Source of the DNA: Terriglobia bacterium
Lineage (GTDB): Bacteria; Acidobacteriota; Terriglobia; Terriglobales; SCQP01
NCBI GenBank assembly: GCA_021323595.1
Contig: JAJPKR010000016.1
Span: 1 to 64,000 of the forward strand
Direction of reading: 5' to 3'
Length of the DNA: 64,000 nt
Position numbers and translations under genes: made by a program. Positions 8,285 to 16,555 of this stretch are shown piece after piece. The notes beneath the pieces are model-generated. The model had not been told where the DNA came from and did not search any database. It worked only from the letters and a program-made list of their open reading frames with translations. Position 1 is the first letter of the stretch; the number at the start of each line of letters is the position of its first letter.

Positions 8285-9238
8285 CTACGCCGCGGCGGCG
8301 GCGCCGCGAAAATAGGCGACGGTGGCGGGCAAGCCTTCGTCGAGGCCGACGCTCGGCGCCCAGCCGAGCAGCGCACGGGCGCGGGAAATGTCGGGCCGCC
8401 GGCGCTTGGGGTCGTCCGCGGGCAAGGGCAAGAACGTGAGCGGGCCGGCAGCGGGGAGCAGCGCGCGCACCCGCTCCGCCAATTCCAAGATCGTGATCTC
8501 CTCCGGATTGCCGAGGTTGACCGGCGGCGCCAGCGCGCCTTCGAGTTCTGCGAGCGCCAGCAGACGATCCAGGCCGGCGATCAAATCCGAGACGTAACAA
8601 AACGATCGCGTCTGCGAACCATCTCCGTAGAGCGTCAAACCCTGGCCGTTGAGCGCCTGATCGACGAGCGTGGGAATCACGCGGCCGTCATTGCCGCGCA
8701 TGCGCGGGCCATAGGTGTTGAAGATGCGTGCGATGCGGACGCTAACGGCCCGCAGCCGCCGATAAGTGCTGGCCAGGGCCTCGGCGAAGCGTTTGGCCTC
8801 GTCATAACACGCGCGGAGGCCGATGGGATTGACACGGCCCCAATACTCCTCGCGCTGGGGATGTTCCTCGGGATCGCCGTAAACCTCCGAGGTCGAGGCC
8901 AGCAGAAAACGGGCGCGCTTGGCCTGCGCCAGCTCCAAGGCGTGATAGGTGCCGGCGCTGCCCGCGCGCAGGGTTTCGATCGGGTAGGCGCTGTAATCGG
9001 CAGGGCTGGCGGGCGAGGCCAAATGGGCTACGGCGCCGACCGGCCCGGCGACGCTCCAAGGATCGCTGACGTCGCGGCGCTCGAACGAGAAGCGCGGCTC
9101 GCGGCGCAGCGATGCCAAGTTTTCTTCCCGGCCGGTCAGCAGGTTGTCGAAGCAGACCACCTCGTGCCCCTGGGCGATCAGCCGCTCGCAGAAGTGCGAG
9201 CCTAAGAAACCGGCGCCGCCGGTGACCACTACGCGCAT
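8285..9238 (-). CDS. UDP-glucuronate decarboxylase-like NAD-dependent epimerase/dehydratase
   Basis: A 317-residue extended short-chain dehydrogenase, starting at ATG 9238. The N-terminal NAD site is VVTGGAGFLGSHFCERL. The catalytic region reads ASTSEVYGDPEEHPQ, then EEYWGRVNPIGLRACYDEAK, giving the Ser/Tyr-x3-Lys site. This stretch closely matches the UXS (UDP-xylose synthase) group as I remember it. ARIFNTYGPRMR and RSFCYVSDLI are also family hallmarks. The likely product is UDP-xylose or a related nucleotide sugar for surface glycans. It lies 46 bp downstream of the hemerythrin gene on the same strand. Confidence 0.88.
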   Translation of the reverse strand: MRVVVTGGAGFLGSHFCERLIAQGHEVVCFDNLLTGREENLASLRREPRFSFERRDVSDPWSVAGPVGAVAHLASPASPADYSAYPIETLRAGSAGTYHALELAQAKRARFLLASTSEVYGDPEEHPQREEYWGRVNPIGLRACYDEAKRFAEALASTYRRLRAVSVRIARIFNTYGPRMRGNDGRVIPTLVDQALNGQGLTLYGDGSQTRSFCYVSDLIAGLDRLLALAELEGALAPPVNLGNPEEITILELAERVRALLPAAGPLTFLPLPADDPKRRRPDISRARALLGWAPSVGLDEGLPATVAYFRGAAAAA

Positions 9239-9284
9239 GCAGGCCCTGCCCTCCGGCGCTGAGGTCTGATGCGCGCGGCGGCGT

Positions 9285-9824
9285 TCAGGCAGTCCGGCGC
9301 GCGGCCATCTCGCGCGTGACCTCGGCTTTCGCCTCGGGCGAAAGGAGGCGTACGGCGAGCGGAAACACGACTTGATCCTCGAGGCCGATATGCTCGCCGT
9401 ACATCGCGCGCAACTCCGCCACCGCGGCGCGGAAGCGAGCCGCCTCCGCCGCGGGCAGCGGACCGTGCGCCAGGTACTGTTCGCCGAGCGTGTCCACGGT
9501 GGCGTGCAGGGGATCGGCCCGGCGATGTTCGCGCTCCAAGCGCTCGAGCAGGGCAAGTGCTGCGGCGGCCTCGGCGCTGCCGGTGGCGCGCAGCCGCGGG
9601 AACAGCGAAGCCTCCTCGTCGGCGTTGTGCTTGGGCGCGGCCTCGCGAAAATAGCGCAGCGCCGCCGCGAGCCCGTCGCGCAGCGTGCCGTCGGCGGGGC
9701 GCTCCAGCGCCTGCCCGGCGCGCTCCAGCGCGGTCAGGAACATCTCGATGCGGCGGTGGCAATCGCTCATCAGCCCCATGGGATCGGCTGCGGAATGCGG
9801 CCGGACGCCGATTTGAACAGGCAT
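9285..9824 (-). CDS. Hemerythrin-like HHE domain protein
   Basis: A 179-residue four-helix-bundle protein. The expected iron ligands occur at intervals: SDCHRRIE (~22), PKHNADEEASLFP (~65), LEREHRRAD (~98) and MYGEHIGLEDQVVFPLAV (~142). This His/Glu pattern defines the hemerythrin HHE cation-binding family, which binds a di-iron centre and may sense O2 or NO or protect iron. ATG 9824 gives a plausible cytosolic N-terminus and no signal peptide is seen. The neighbouring epimerase and peptidase do not indicate a specific role. Confidence 0.85.
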   Translation of the reverse strand: MPVQIGVRPHSAADPMGLMSDCHRRIEMFLTALERAGQALERPADGTLRDGLAAALRYFREAAPKHNADEEASLFPRLRATGSAEAAAALALLERLEREHRRADPLHATVDTLGEQYLAHGPLPAAEAARFRAAVAELRAMYGEHIGLEDQVVFPLAVRLLSPEAKAEVTREMAARRTA

Positions 9825-9869
9825 GCCCCTAGGATAGCAACTGCGCCGGCGCCCGTTGCCGCGCCCGGG

Positions 9870-12083
9870 TTAGGGCTGAAGCTCACGCTTCCAGAAGTTC
9901 TCCATCAGCGTGTAAAGGTGCGTGCGGGCGGCGCGGTCGGCGATCCCGTGGGTGCGGTTGGGATAGATCATCAACTGGAACGGGCGGTCGTGCTCGACCA
10001 ATTGCTCGATGAACTGCAGCGAATTCTGAAAATTGACGTTGTCGTCGCCGGTGCCGTGCACGAGCAGCAGATGGTCGCGCAGGTCGCCGGCGAAGTTGAC
10101 GGGGCTGCTGTCGTGGTAGCCCTCGGCGTTGGTCTGCGGCATGCCCATGTAGCGCTCGGTGTAGATCGAGTCGTAATCGGTCCAGTTCGTCACCGGGGCG
10201 ACGGCGATGGCCGCTTTCCAATTGCCGGGCGCGCGGGTCAGTTCGTAGAGGGTCATGTAGCCGCCGTAGCTCCAGCCCCAGATGCCGATGCGATCGGCCG
10301 CGACATAGGGCTGCGCTTTGAGCCAATGGAGGGCGGCCAACTGGTCGGCGAGTTCGATGCGCCCGAACTGGTGCTTGATCAGCGCCTGCTGCGCGCGATC
10401 GGAGTACATGTTGGCGCGATTATCGACGTCGAAGAGGATGAAGCCGTCGCGCAGGAGCAAATTGTCGAACCAGGTATTCGGGCCGCTCCAGGCGTCATTC
10501 ACGGTCTGCGCCGTGGGACCGCCGTATTGGTTCATGATCACGGGATATTTGCGCGCAGGATCGAAGTGGGCCGGTTTCATCATCCAGGCCCAAAGCTTGG
10601 TGCGGCCGTCGGCGGCGAGGATCTGGAAGAACTCGGGCGGCTGCAAGCGATAGGCGGAGACGTCGGCGGCGGCGTGAATCACCTGCTCCGCGCCGCCCCC
10701 GACCGCGCGCAGCGTCATCGCAGGCGGCGCGACGGCGGTGGAGAACGTGTCGACGTAATGGGTGAAATCGGGCGACATCGAGACGGCGTGGGTGCCCGCG
10801 CCGTCTGTGATGCGCTGCGGCGCGCCGCCGTCGAGCGACACGCGATAGAGATCGGTGCGATAGGGGACTTCGCGGGAGGCGGTGAAATAGACCCAGCCGC
10901 CCTGCTCATCCACGCCTTCGAAGTGCTTCACGTGCCAGGGCCCGTCCGTCAGCTTGCGCAGCTCGTGGCCCTGAAGATCGAACAAATAGAGATGATGCCA
11001 GCCGTCGCGATCGGAGCCCCAAAGCAGCCAGGGCTTGCTTTTAAAGAAGTAGTAATCGAAGACGGGGTCGAGCCAATACGGATTGTGCTCGTGCAAGATC
11101 GGCCGCGCTTGGCCGGTAGCCGGATCGGCTTCATACAGCGTTTCGTCGGTTTGGGCGCGATTCATCACCAGGGCGTAGACATGCTGGCCGTCGGGCATCC
11201 AGCCGACGCGCGGCAGGTATTGGTCGGGCATGCCCGCGACGTGGATCCAGCGGATGCGCTGCGTCGCCAGCGAATAGACGCCGAAATGCAAGATCGGGTT
11301 CGGATCGCCCGCCTTGGGATATTTCTCCTCGTACACCGTCGGCCAGTGCGGCAGCAAATTCGGAATGGGATAATCCGGCACGGGATGCTCGTCGAATTGC
11401 ATGAAGGCGATGTGCGTGCTGTCGGGCGACCAGGAGTAGCCGCTGCGCAGGTCGAGTTCCTCGGGATAGACCCAATCCATGCCGCCATTCAGGATTTGAT
11501 CCTGGTGCGGCGCGATGGCCGTGGCCGGGGCATCGCCATCGGCTTCGATCTTCTGATAATGAACGTCGCCGTCGAGCACGTAGCTGATGTACTGTTCGTC
11601 GGGCGAGACCTGCGGGTTTTCCTTGTAGCCGGGCTCGCTGCTCAGGCGGGCGATCTGGCCGGTGGCGGGCGTGAAGCGATAGAGCTGGTCGTGATTGACG
11701 TATACGAGAAAATCGCCCTTGGGCGACCAATGATAGCTGGCCATCCCGTAGCGCGACTGGCGCTCCTGCCGCACCTCGCTCTGCACCGAATGGCTTTCCT
11801 TCTGGCCGGCGCCGGCCAGCACCGAACCTTTCACCAGCAGCCGCGTTTCCCCCGTCGCTACGTCCACCACATACAGGTCGGCCAGCTTGCTGCCCGCCTG
11901 CTGTAACAGATACGTCAAGTGGCGGCCGTCGGGACTCCACTCGACGGTGCTGGGCGCATAGCCGGTCAGGCCGGGCTCGCTGTAAATATCGGCAACGGCA
12001 TAGGGCTTCTGCGCAAGCGCCAGCGCGCTGAGAGCGCACACGATCACGCAGCCAACGGGCCCAATTCGACGAAACGGCGGCAT
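9870..12083 (-). CDS. Secreted dipeptidyl-peptidase IV family serine peptidase (S9B)
   Basis: A 737-residue protein with a signal peptide (CVIVCALSALALAQ) and a GAGGA-type Shine-Dalgarno upstream of ATG 12083. Residues ~40-480 form the beta-propeller, including DWVYPEELDLRSGYSWSPD, whose Glu-Glu pair binds the substrate N-terminus in DPP-IV. The alpha/beta-hydrolase domain has the nucleophile GWSYGGYM (~608), acid HGTGDDNVNFQN (~680) and His in NRTHGI (~715), so the triad is complete. It should release N-terminal dipeptides, often Xaa-Pro, from peptides in the periplasm or outside. Confidence 0.94.
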   Translation of the reverse strand: MPPFRRIGPVGCVIVCALSALALAQKPYAVADIYSEPGLTGYAPSTVEWSPDGRHLTYLLQQAGSKLADLYVVDVATGETRLLVKGSVLAGAGQKESHSVQSEVRQERQSRYGMASYHWSPKGDFLVYVNHDQLYRFTPATGQIARLSSEPGYKENPQVSPDEQYISYVLDGDVHYQKIEADGDAPATAIAPHQDQILNGGMDWVYPEELDLRSGYSWSPDSTHIAFMQFDEHPVPDYPIPNLLPHWPTVYEEKYPKAGDPNPILHFGVYSLATQRIRWIHVAGMPDQYLPRVGWMPDGQHVYALVMNRAQTDETLYEADPATGQARPILHEHNPYWLDPVFDYYFFKSKPWLLWGSDRDGWHHLYLFDLQGHELRKLTDGPWHVKHFEGVDEQGGWVYFTASREVPYRTDLYRVSLDGGAPQRITDGAGTHAVSMSPDFTHYVDTFSTAVAPPAMTLRAVGGGAEQVIHAAADVSAYRLQPPEFFQILAADGRTKLWAWMMKPAHFDPARKYPVIMNQYGGPTAQTVNDAWSGPNTWFDNLLLRDGFILFDVDNRANMYSDRAQQALIKHQFGRIELADQLAALHWLKAQPYVAADRIGIWGWSYGGYMTLYELTRAPGNWKAAIAVAPVTNWTDYDSIYTERYMGMPQTNAEGYHDSSPVNFAGDLRDHLLLVHGTGDDNVNFQNSLQFIEQLVEHDRPFQLMIYPNRTHGIADRAARTHLYTLMENFWKRELQP

Positions 12084-12344
12084 CGGGGTTTTCCTCGGGA
12101 GTGACAGGCGAGTTTACAACACCGCACCGGCCGCTAGCGCGTCCCGGCGCGCGCGTCACGCCCGGCGGCGCCAGCCGCGCGTTGAACCCGGAGGACAGGC
12201 GCGCGCCAGCCGCCGAAGCGGCGGTTTAAGGGGCGGGACCGGCTAATCTCCCGACGCAGAATGGGCGTTTTTTTACTCCTCGCTTGCCTTGGACGCTATC
12301 CTTTTTAGGTATGCTCACCAGCAAGGGGCGGGTTAGGAGGAGAA
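12084..12344. other. Intergenic region with weak promoter-like elements
   Basis: No gene is seen between the divergent DPP-IV gene and the small gene at 12345. On the plus strand, TTGCCT (12284-12289) or TTGGAC (12289-12294) lies 15-16 bases from the -10-like hexamers TAGGTA/TATGCT (12306-12315). This is a weak sigma-70 candidate for the small gene. A seven-T run at 12268-12274 lies upstream of it. A 6-bp GC hairpin (CCGCCG-AAG-CGGCGG) sits near 12213-12227. None of these is decisive. Confidence 0.3.
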
Positions 12345-12533
12345 GTGATCAAGAAGACGAAGCGGCGCCCGACCATGGAGGAGATCGGACGCGCGGCGCG
12401 GAAGCATTTGAGTGAGGAAGGAGCGGTGGAGATTACGTCCGAAGCCGTCCGCCAAGCGGTGCAATCTGTGGCGGAAGGCGAGGTCGCCGAGTCCGTTCGA
12501 CATTCGCAGAAATCGCCCAATGGCAAGGATTAG
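12345..12533 (+). CDS. Small basic protein of unknown function (62 aa)
   Basis: A 62-residue product starting at GTG 12345 behind a strong Shine-Dalgarno (TAGGAGGAGAA), which is the best evidence that it is translated. It opens with a Lys/Arg cluster (MIKKTKRRPTMEEIGRAARK), continues with two predicted amphipathic helices (SEAVRQAVQSVAEGEVAESV) and ends HSQKSPNGKD. The charge pattern suggests nucleic-acid or partner binding, but no family is recognised. A faint likeness of EGAVEITSEAVRQAV to the loop1-alpha2 part of histone-fold proteins is noted, but the third helix is missing. Bases 12534-12694 hold nothing supportable. Confidence 0.65.
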   Translation: MIKKTKRRPTMEEIGRAARKHLSEEGAVEITSEAVRQAVQSVAEGEVAESVRHSQKSPNGKD

Positions 12534-12694
12534 GACAGCGATGCAGGACCGACCTTTCTGAGCTTTACGCCGATGACGGCGCCTTCGCGCCGCCGCCGGA
12601 TGCCCGGAAGCGTGACGGCACTTTGGTGTGAGCGCCGAAGACGGAATCGTACGCGGAAGCGAACGCCGCCCGCTCGGCGGGCTTCCCTGCGTGC

Positions 12695-13228
12695 ATGGCG
12701 TCGGCAGTGCAAGAGCCGGTGGTAGCCAGCGTGCGCACCGCCTGGGAGGCGTTGCGGGGAGAAGAGCCCGACCTGAACCGCGTGGCGCGCCGCCTGGCCA
12801 AATTGCTGACAGTGACGGCGCTGGCCAGCGCGCTGATCGGCGGTTTCGAGGCGCTGGCGGAACACTATCGCGGCAGCTTCAATCAATGGTCCATGTGGAC
12901 CCCGGTGGGCGCCAGCGCCGCTCTGCTCGGCGCCAGCGCCGCCGCGCTCAAGAGCCGGCGCGCCTTTCGCCGCTGGCTGCCGGCCGCGAGCTGGCTCACC
13001 GTTGCCGACGGCTTGGCCGGCGTCTTCTATCACACTCGCGGCATTCACCGGCGGCCGGGTGGCTTCCGCCATGCGACGTTCAACATTCCCGCCGGCGCGC
13101 CGCTGTTCGCGCCGCTGATCCTTTCCGGCGCCGGCGTGATCGGCCTATTGGCCGCCCTGCTTGATCGCAGCGCCGAGGCGCAAAGCCGCCGCCAGCCCGG
13201 CGCACTTCCCCATGAGCCGGCAGCCTAG
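12695..13228 (+). CDS. Multi-spanning membrane protein of the GMC-dehydrogenase cluster
   Basis: A 177-residue protein with about four hydrophobic segments: TVTALASALIGG (~40-60), VGASAALLGASAAAL (~70-85), LPAASWLTVADGLAGVFY (~94-112) and APLFAPLILSGAGVIGLLAALL (~138-160). YHTRGIHRRPGGFRH between the last two is rich in His, as a metal or heme ligand region might be. ATG 12695 is used; GTG 12707 is an alternative, and the Shine-Dalgarno is poor. It overlaps the next gene (gluconate dehydrogenase subunit 3-like) by 17 bp, so it is probably a membrane partner of that dehydrogenase. No known family name is recognised. Confidence 0.72.
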   Translation: MASAVQEPVVASVRTAWEALRGEEPDLNRVARRLAKLLTVTALASALIGGFEALAEHYRGSFNQWSMWTPVGASAALLGASAAALKSRRAFRRWLPAASWLTVADGLAGVFYHTRGIHRRPGGFRHATFNIPAGAPLFAPLILSGAGVIGLLAALLDRSAEAQSRRQPGALPHEPAA

Positions 13229-13904
13229 CCCCCGGCATCCGCCTCGCGGTGAACGGATCGCCAGCCGCTACGTCGATACCGGCTATTACCCCGGCTACGA
13301 CGTTCTGGACAACCAACAAAATTGGGACGAAGTGACCTGGAAGGCGATCCGCGAGCGCATGGAGCAAACGCCGCCGATTCGCTTCTTCACGGGGCACGAG
13401 CATCGCCTCTACGAGCGCCTTTGCAACCTGATCGCCGGCCAAGATCCCGAGCGCGACCCCTGGATCGTGCCGATCGTCAATTTTCTCGACCGCAAGCTTG
13501 ACCGCAATGAAACCGACGGTTATCGTTTCGCCGGCATGCCGCCCATGCAAGAGGCGTTTCGCCTCGGCGCCCGCGCCGTGGATGAAAGCGCCATGGCGGT
13601 CGGCGGCGGCAGCTTCAGCCAACTCGCCGCAGCCGGCCAGCGCCGGGTGATTTCGCTGCTGGCGCGACACGAGCCGCCGGGCGAGCTGTGGCGGCAGCTC
13701 GAGCCCAAGCACTTCTGGCACATGCTCACCACGGCGGTGCTGCACATCTTTTACTCGCATCCTTATGCCTGGAACGAAATCGGTTTCGGGGGTCCCGTCT
13801 ATCCCCTCGGGTATTTGCGCCTGACCGAAGGCCTGCCGGACCCTTGGGAACGGCGCGAAGACCGGGCGGCGCCGCGCTACCGGCGCGGCGAGCGGGCCGC
13901 GTAA
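13212..13904 (+). CDS. Gluconate 2-dehydrogenase subunit 3-like protein
   Basis: A 230-residue protein from ATG 13212; an upstream TTG in frame would overlap the previous gene further. The core FFTGHEHRLYERLCNLIAGQ, then VPIVNFLDRKLD, then FRLGARAVDESAM and FWHMLTTAVLHIFYSHPYAW, matches the Gluconate_2-dh3 family, the small subunit that accompanies membrane-linked FAD GMC dehydrogenases. No twin-arginine signal is obvious at its N-terminus, although many homologues have one. It overlaps the upstream membrane gene by 17 bp and precedes the GMC subunit by 13 bp, so the three are surely cotranscribed. Confidence 0.83.
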   Translation: MSRQPSPRHPPRGERIASRYVDTGYYPGYDVLDNQQNWDEVTWKAIRERMEQTPPIRFFTGHEHRLYERLCNLIAGQDPERDPWIVPIVNFLDRKLDRNETDGYRFAGMPPMQEAFRLGARAVDESAMAVGGGSFSQLAAAGQRRVISLLARHEPPGELWRQLEPKHFWHMLTTAVLHIFYSHPYAWNEIGFGGPVYPLGYLRLTEGLPDPWERREDRAAPRYRRGERAA

Positions 13905-13917
13905 GGAGCAGCCGGCG

Positions 13918-15537
13918 ATGTGGCGGCATTTGAGCATCAAGCGGCTTATGCGCGAGCAGATGCGCCGCTACCGCCGGGACGAAGTGATTGATTTCGCAAT
14001 CGTGGGCTCGGGTCCCGGCGGCAGCATGCTGGCGGATAAGCTTTCGCAGGTCGCGGGGCTGAAGATCGTGGTCTTCGAAGCCGGGCCGGTGGTGGACCCG
14101 CTCGAAGACATGGTGAGCGACGAAATGGCGGCTCGGCCGCTGTACTGGAACGAAGACCGCATCAGCGGCGGCGGCCATCCGCTGCATTTCGGCCGCAACA
14201 ACAGCGGCAAGTGCGTGGGCGGCTCGAGCGTGCACATGGCGGCGTTCGTGCCGCGCTTGCATCCCTCCGATTTCCGGACGCACACGCTGGACGGGGTGGG
14301 CGTGGATTGGCCGATCCAATACGAAGATCTCGAGCCCTATTACGAATGGCTCGAAGACGAGGAGCCGGTGTCGGGACCGCTGTGGTATCCGTGGGGCAAG
14401 CCGCATGGGCCTTATCGCAACGGCCCGCATTTGATTTCCTCGGCAGGCCTGAAGCTGGCCGAAGGGTGCAGCAGGCTGGGTATTCGCTGGGTGCCGGGGC
14501 CGGTCTCGATTCTCAACGGCAGTTCGCGGCCCGATGGCCGCTCCCGCTGCACCTACCGGGGCATGTGCCTGCTCGGCTGCAAGCCCAACGCCAAGGCCAG
14601 CCCGATCACCAACCAATTGCCGCGGGCGATTCGCCGCGGCGTGGAGGTGCGCGCCGACACCATGGTCGGGCGGCTCGAGCACGACGCGCAGGGCAAAATC
14701 ACCGCGCTGCTCTGCTTCGACAGCGACGGCCGCGCCTATCGCCAGCGCACGCGCTTCGCCGCCGTGTGCGGGTATGCGATCGAGACGCCGCGGCTGTTGC
14801 TGAACTCCGACTCGCCGCTGTTTCCCGACGGCCTGGCCAACCGCAGCGGCGCCGTGGGCCATTACTTCATGGCGCAGGCGGCGGCCAAGTGCGTGGCGTG
14901 GTTTCCGGACCTGGTGCGGCAATACAAGGGGCCGCCGGCGCAATGCTTGTCGGAAGATTTCTACGAGACCGACCCGCGCAACGATTTCAAGCGCGGGTTC
15001 TCGCTGCAAACCATCGGGCCGCTTCCGGCCGAGTTCTCCGAATCGCTGGCCGAGCAGGGCTTGTGGGGCGAGGAGCTGCGCGACGCCATGCGCGATTACA
15101 ACCATTACGCGGCCATCGGCATATTGGGCGAATTGCTGCCCGACGAGCGCAACTACGTCCGCCTCGCGCGCGGCCCCGACACCAAGGACCGCTTCGGTTT
15201 GCCGGTCGCCGAAGTCATCTTCAACCTCTTTGAAAACGACCGGAAGCTGATCGCCGCCGCGACGCGCAAGGCCGTCGAGGTGCTCGAGGCGGCCGGCGGC
15301 TCGCGGGCGTTCACGCAATTGAGATTCGCGCACATCGTGGGCGGCTGCCGCATGGGCCGCGATCCGCGCGCGAGCGTGGTTGACGAATGGTGCCGCAGCC
15401 ACGACGTGCCCAACCTCTTCATCGCCGACGGCAGCGTCATGGTGACCCAAGGCGCCGCCAATCCCGCGCTGACCATCCAGGCGATCGCCGCCCGCGCGGG
15501 AGACCATCTTGCCGGGCAAGCGCAGCGCTGGGCCTGA
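13918..15537 (+). CDS. GMC-family FAD oxidoreductase (sugar/alcohol dehydrogenase large subunit)
   Basis: A 539-residue flavoprotein with a good AAGGAG Shine-Dalgarno before ATG 13918. The dinucleotide-binding motif is DFAIVGSGPGGSMLADKL (~25-42). FGRNNSGKCVGGSSVHMAAF (~98-117) is the GMC FAD loop. The C-terminal domain ends with LRFAHIVGGCRMG, then NLFIADGSVMVTQGAANPALTIQA, including the active-site region. With the small subunit upstream it should oxidise a sugar, polyol or sugar acid and pass electrons to the membrane. There is no cytochrome c subunit gene next to it; a four-helix membrane protein takes that place. Confidence 0.9.
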   Translation: MWRHLSIKRLMREQMRRYRRDEVIDFAIVGSGPGGSMLADKLSQVAGLKIVVFEAGPVVDPLEDMVSDEMAARPLYWNEDRISGGGHPLHFGRNNSGKCVGGSSVHMAAFVPRLHPSDFRTHTLDGVGVDWPIQYEDLEPYYEWLEDEEPVSGPLWYPWGKPHGPYRNGPHLISSAGLKLAEGCSRLGIRWVPGPVSILNGSSRPDGRSRCTYRGMCLLGCKPNAKASPITNQLPRAIRRGVEVRADTMVGRLEHDAQGKITALLCFDSDGRAYRQRTRFAAVCGYAIETPRLLLNSDSPLFPDGLANRSGAVGHYFMAQAAAKCVAWFPDLVRQYKGPPAQCLSEDFYETDPRNDFKRGFSLQTIGPLPAEFSESLAEQGLWGEELRDAMRDYNHYAAIGILGELLPDERNYVRLARGPDTKDRFGLPVAEVIFNLFENDRKLIAAATRKAVEVLEAAGGSRAFTQLRFAHIVGGCRMGRDPRASVVDEWCRSHDVPNLFIADGSVMVTQGAANPALTIQAIAARAGDHLAGQAQRWA

Positions 15538-15585
15538 ACTCGCACCGCCGGCGCCGCCGCGTCCGGCGGCGGGTCGAATTCGCAT

Positions 15586-15612
15586 GGAACTTTGCAGCGG
15601 GAACTGCGTATA
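15586..15612 (+). promoter_or_regulatory. ECF sigma-type promoter before DUF4097 gene
   Basis: GGAAC (15586-15590) is followed after exactly 16 bases by CGTATA (15607-15612). This matches the general ECF sigma promoter pattern (GGAAC, N16-17, CGT-rich -10). A start site would fall near 15618-15620, leaving a short leader that contains GGGAGAAG and the GTG at 15632. The fit to both boxes, spacing and downstream RBS is good, but the sigma factor itself is not in the window. Confidence 0.6.
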
Positions 15613-15631
15613 CGGGGTGGGAGAAGCGAGC

Positions 15632-16426
15632 GTGCAAGCACGAATGATCTTGATCGCCGTCCTATTGGCCGCGCTGCAACCGGCGCCGGCTCACGCCGAC
15701 GAATGGCACAAAACCTTCAACGTTCAGAGCCAGCCGGCCGTGCACGTCACGACCAATGAGGGCAGCGTGCAGATCAACTCCTGGGATCGGCCGCAAATCG
15801 ACGCGCGCGTGGTCACCAGCGGCTGGCGGATTGGCGATGGCGGCGTGCAAGTCACCGCGATGCAAAGCGGAAACGAAGTCGATCTGACGGTCAAAGAGCC
15901 GAGGAACTGGGGTTTTAGCTTCGGCAGCCGGTGGGTGAGGGTCGAGCTTACGGTGCCCCGGCGTCTCACGCTGAATGCCCGGACGGGCGATGGCAACGTG
16001 GCGCTGTCGTTTGTGGGCGGCACGCTCGAGGTCCATACCGGCGACGGCAACGTCGAGGGCCATAACCTCGACACGGCCAGCTTCCAGGCCACGACCGGCG
16101 ACGGAAATATCCGGCTGGACGGGCGCTTCATGGCGCTCAACGCCCGCAGCGGCGACGGCAATCTGCAGATCGAAGCCGCGGACGGCTCGACCGCGGCGCA
16201 GCCTTGGTCGCTGCGCAGCGGCGACGGCAACATCACCCTGGCGCTGCCCGACGGCTTCAAGGCCGACCTGGCCGCGCATACCGGCGACGGCTCGATTACG
16301 CTCGATCTGCCGGTGACCACCACGGGTGAGGTCCGGCGCTCCGACGTGCATGGCCAAATCAACGGCGGCGGCGGCGCGCTGAACTTGGAGACCGGCGACG
16401 GCTCGATTCACCTGACGCGCAATTGA
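15632..16426 (+). CDS. DUF4097-type exported beta-repeat protein
   Basis: A 264-residue secreted protein. GTG 15632 follows GGGAGAAG and opens a signal peptide (MILIAVLLAALQPAPAHA). The mature part is built of short beta repeats marked by seven TGDG/SGDG motifs (TGDGNVALSF, TGDGNVEGHN, TGDGNIRLDG, SGDGNLQIEA, SGDGNITLAL, TGDGSITLDL, TGDGSIHL), spaced about 17-35 residues, as in the DUF4097/putative-adhesin beta-helix family. Its function is unknown; such genes often sit near sigma/anti-sigma pairs. The ECF-type promoter just upstream fits an envelope-stress link. Confidence 0.85.
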   Translation: MQARMILIAVLLAALQPAPAHADEWHKTFNVQSQPAVHVTTNEGSVQINSWDRPQIDARVVTSGWRIGDGGVQVTAMQSGNEVDLTVKEPRNWGFSFGSRWVRVELTVPRRLTLNARTGDGNVALSFVGGTLEVHTGDGNVEGHNLDTASFQATTGDGNIRLDGRFMALNARSGDGNLQIEAADGSTAAQPWSLRSGDGNITLALPDGFKADLAAHTGDGSITLDLPVTTTGEVRRSDVHGQINGGGGALNLETGDGSIHLTRN

Positions 16427-16555
16427 CGGCGCGGCGCGGCGGGATCGCTGCGGGGCGTCGCCGCGCGTCGCGCCGGCGCGCCTCCGCCGCGCCGAGGACG
16501 GGCCGCCAGCCGCTGGCAGCGTTCCCCGGCCTGTGCCCACGGGCGATACTAGAGC

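Noticed and set aside
9372-11906. Long open frame (over 800 codons) on the plus strand
   Set aside because: It is antisense to the DPP-IV peptidase and hemerythrin genes, has no recognisable domains, and arises from high-GC codon bias. Similar long antisense frames at 4622-6592, 13726-15585 and 52870-54915 were rejected for the same reason.
12261-12275. Intrinsic terminator at a seven-T run
   Set aside because: The preceding stem is only about four base pairs, and no plus-strand gene ends upstream of it.
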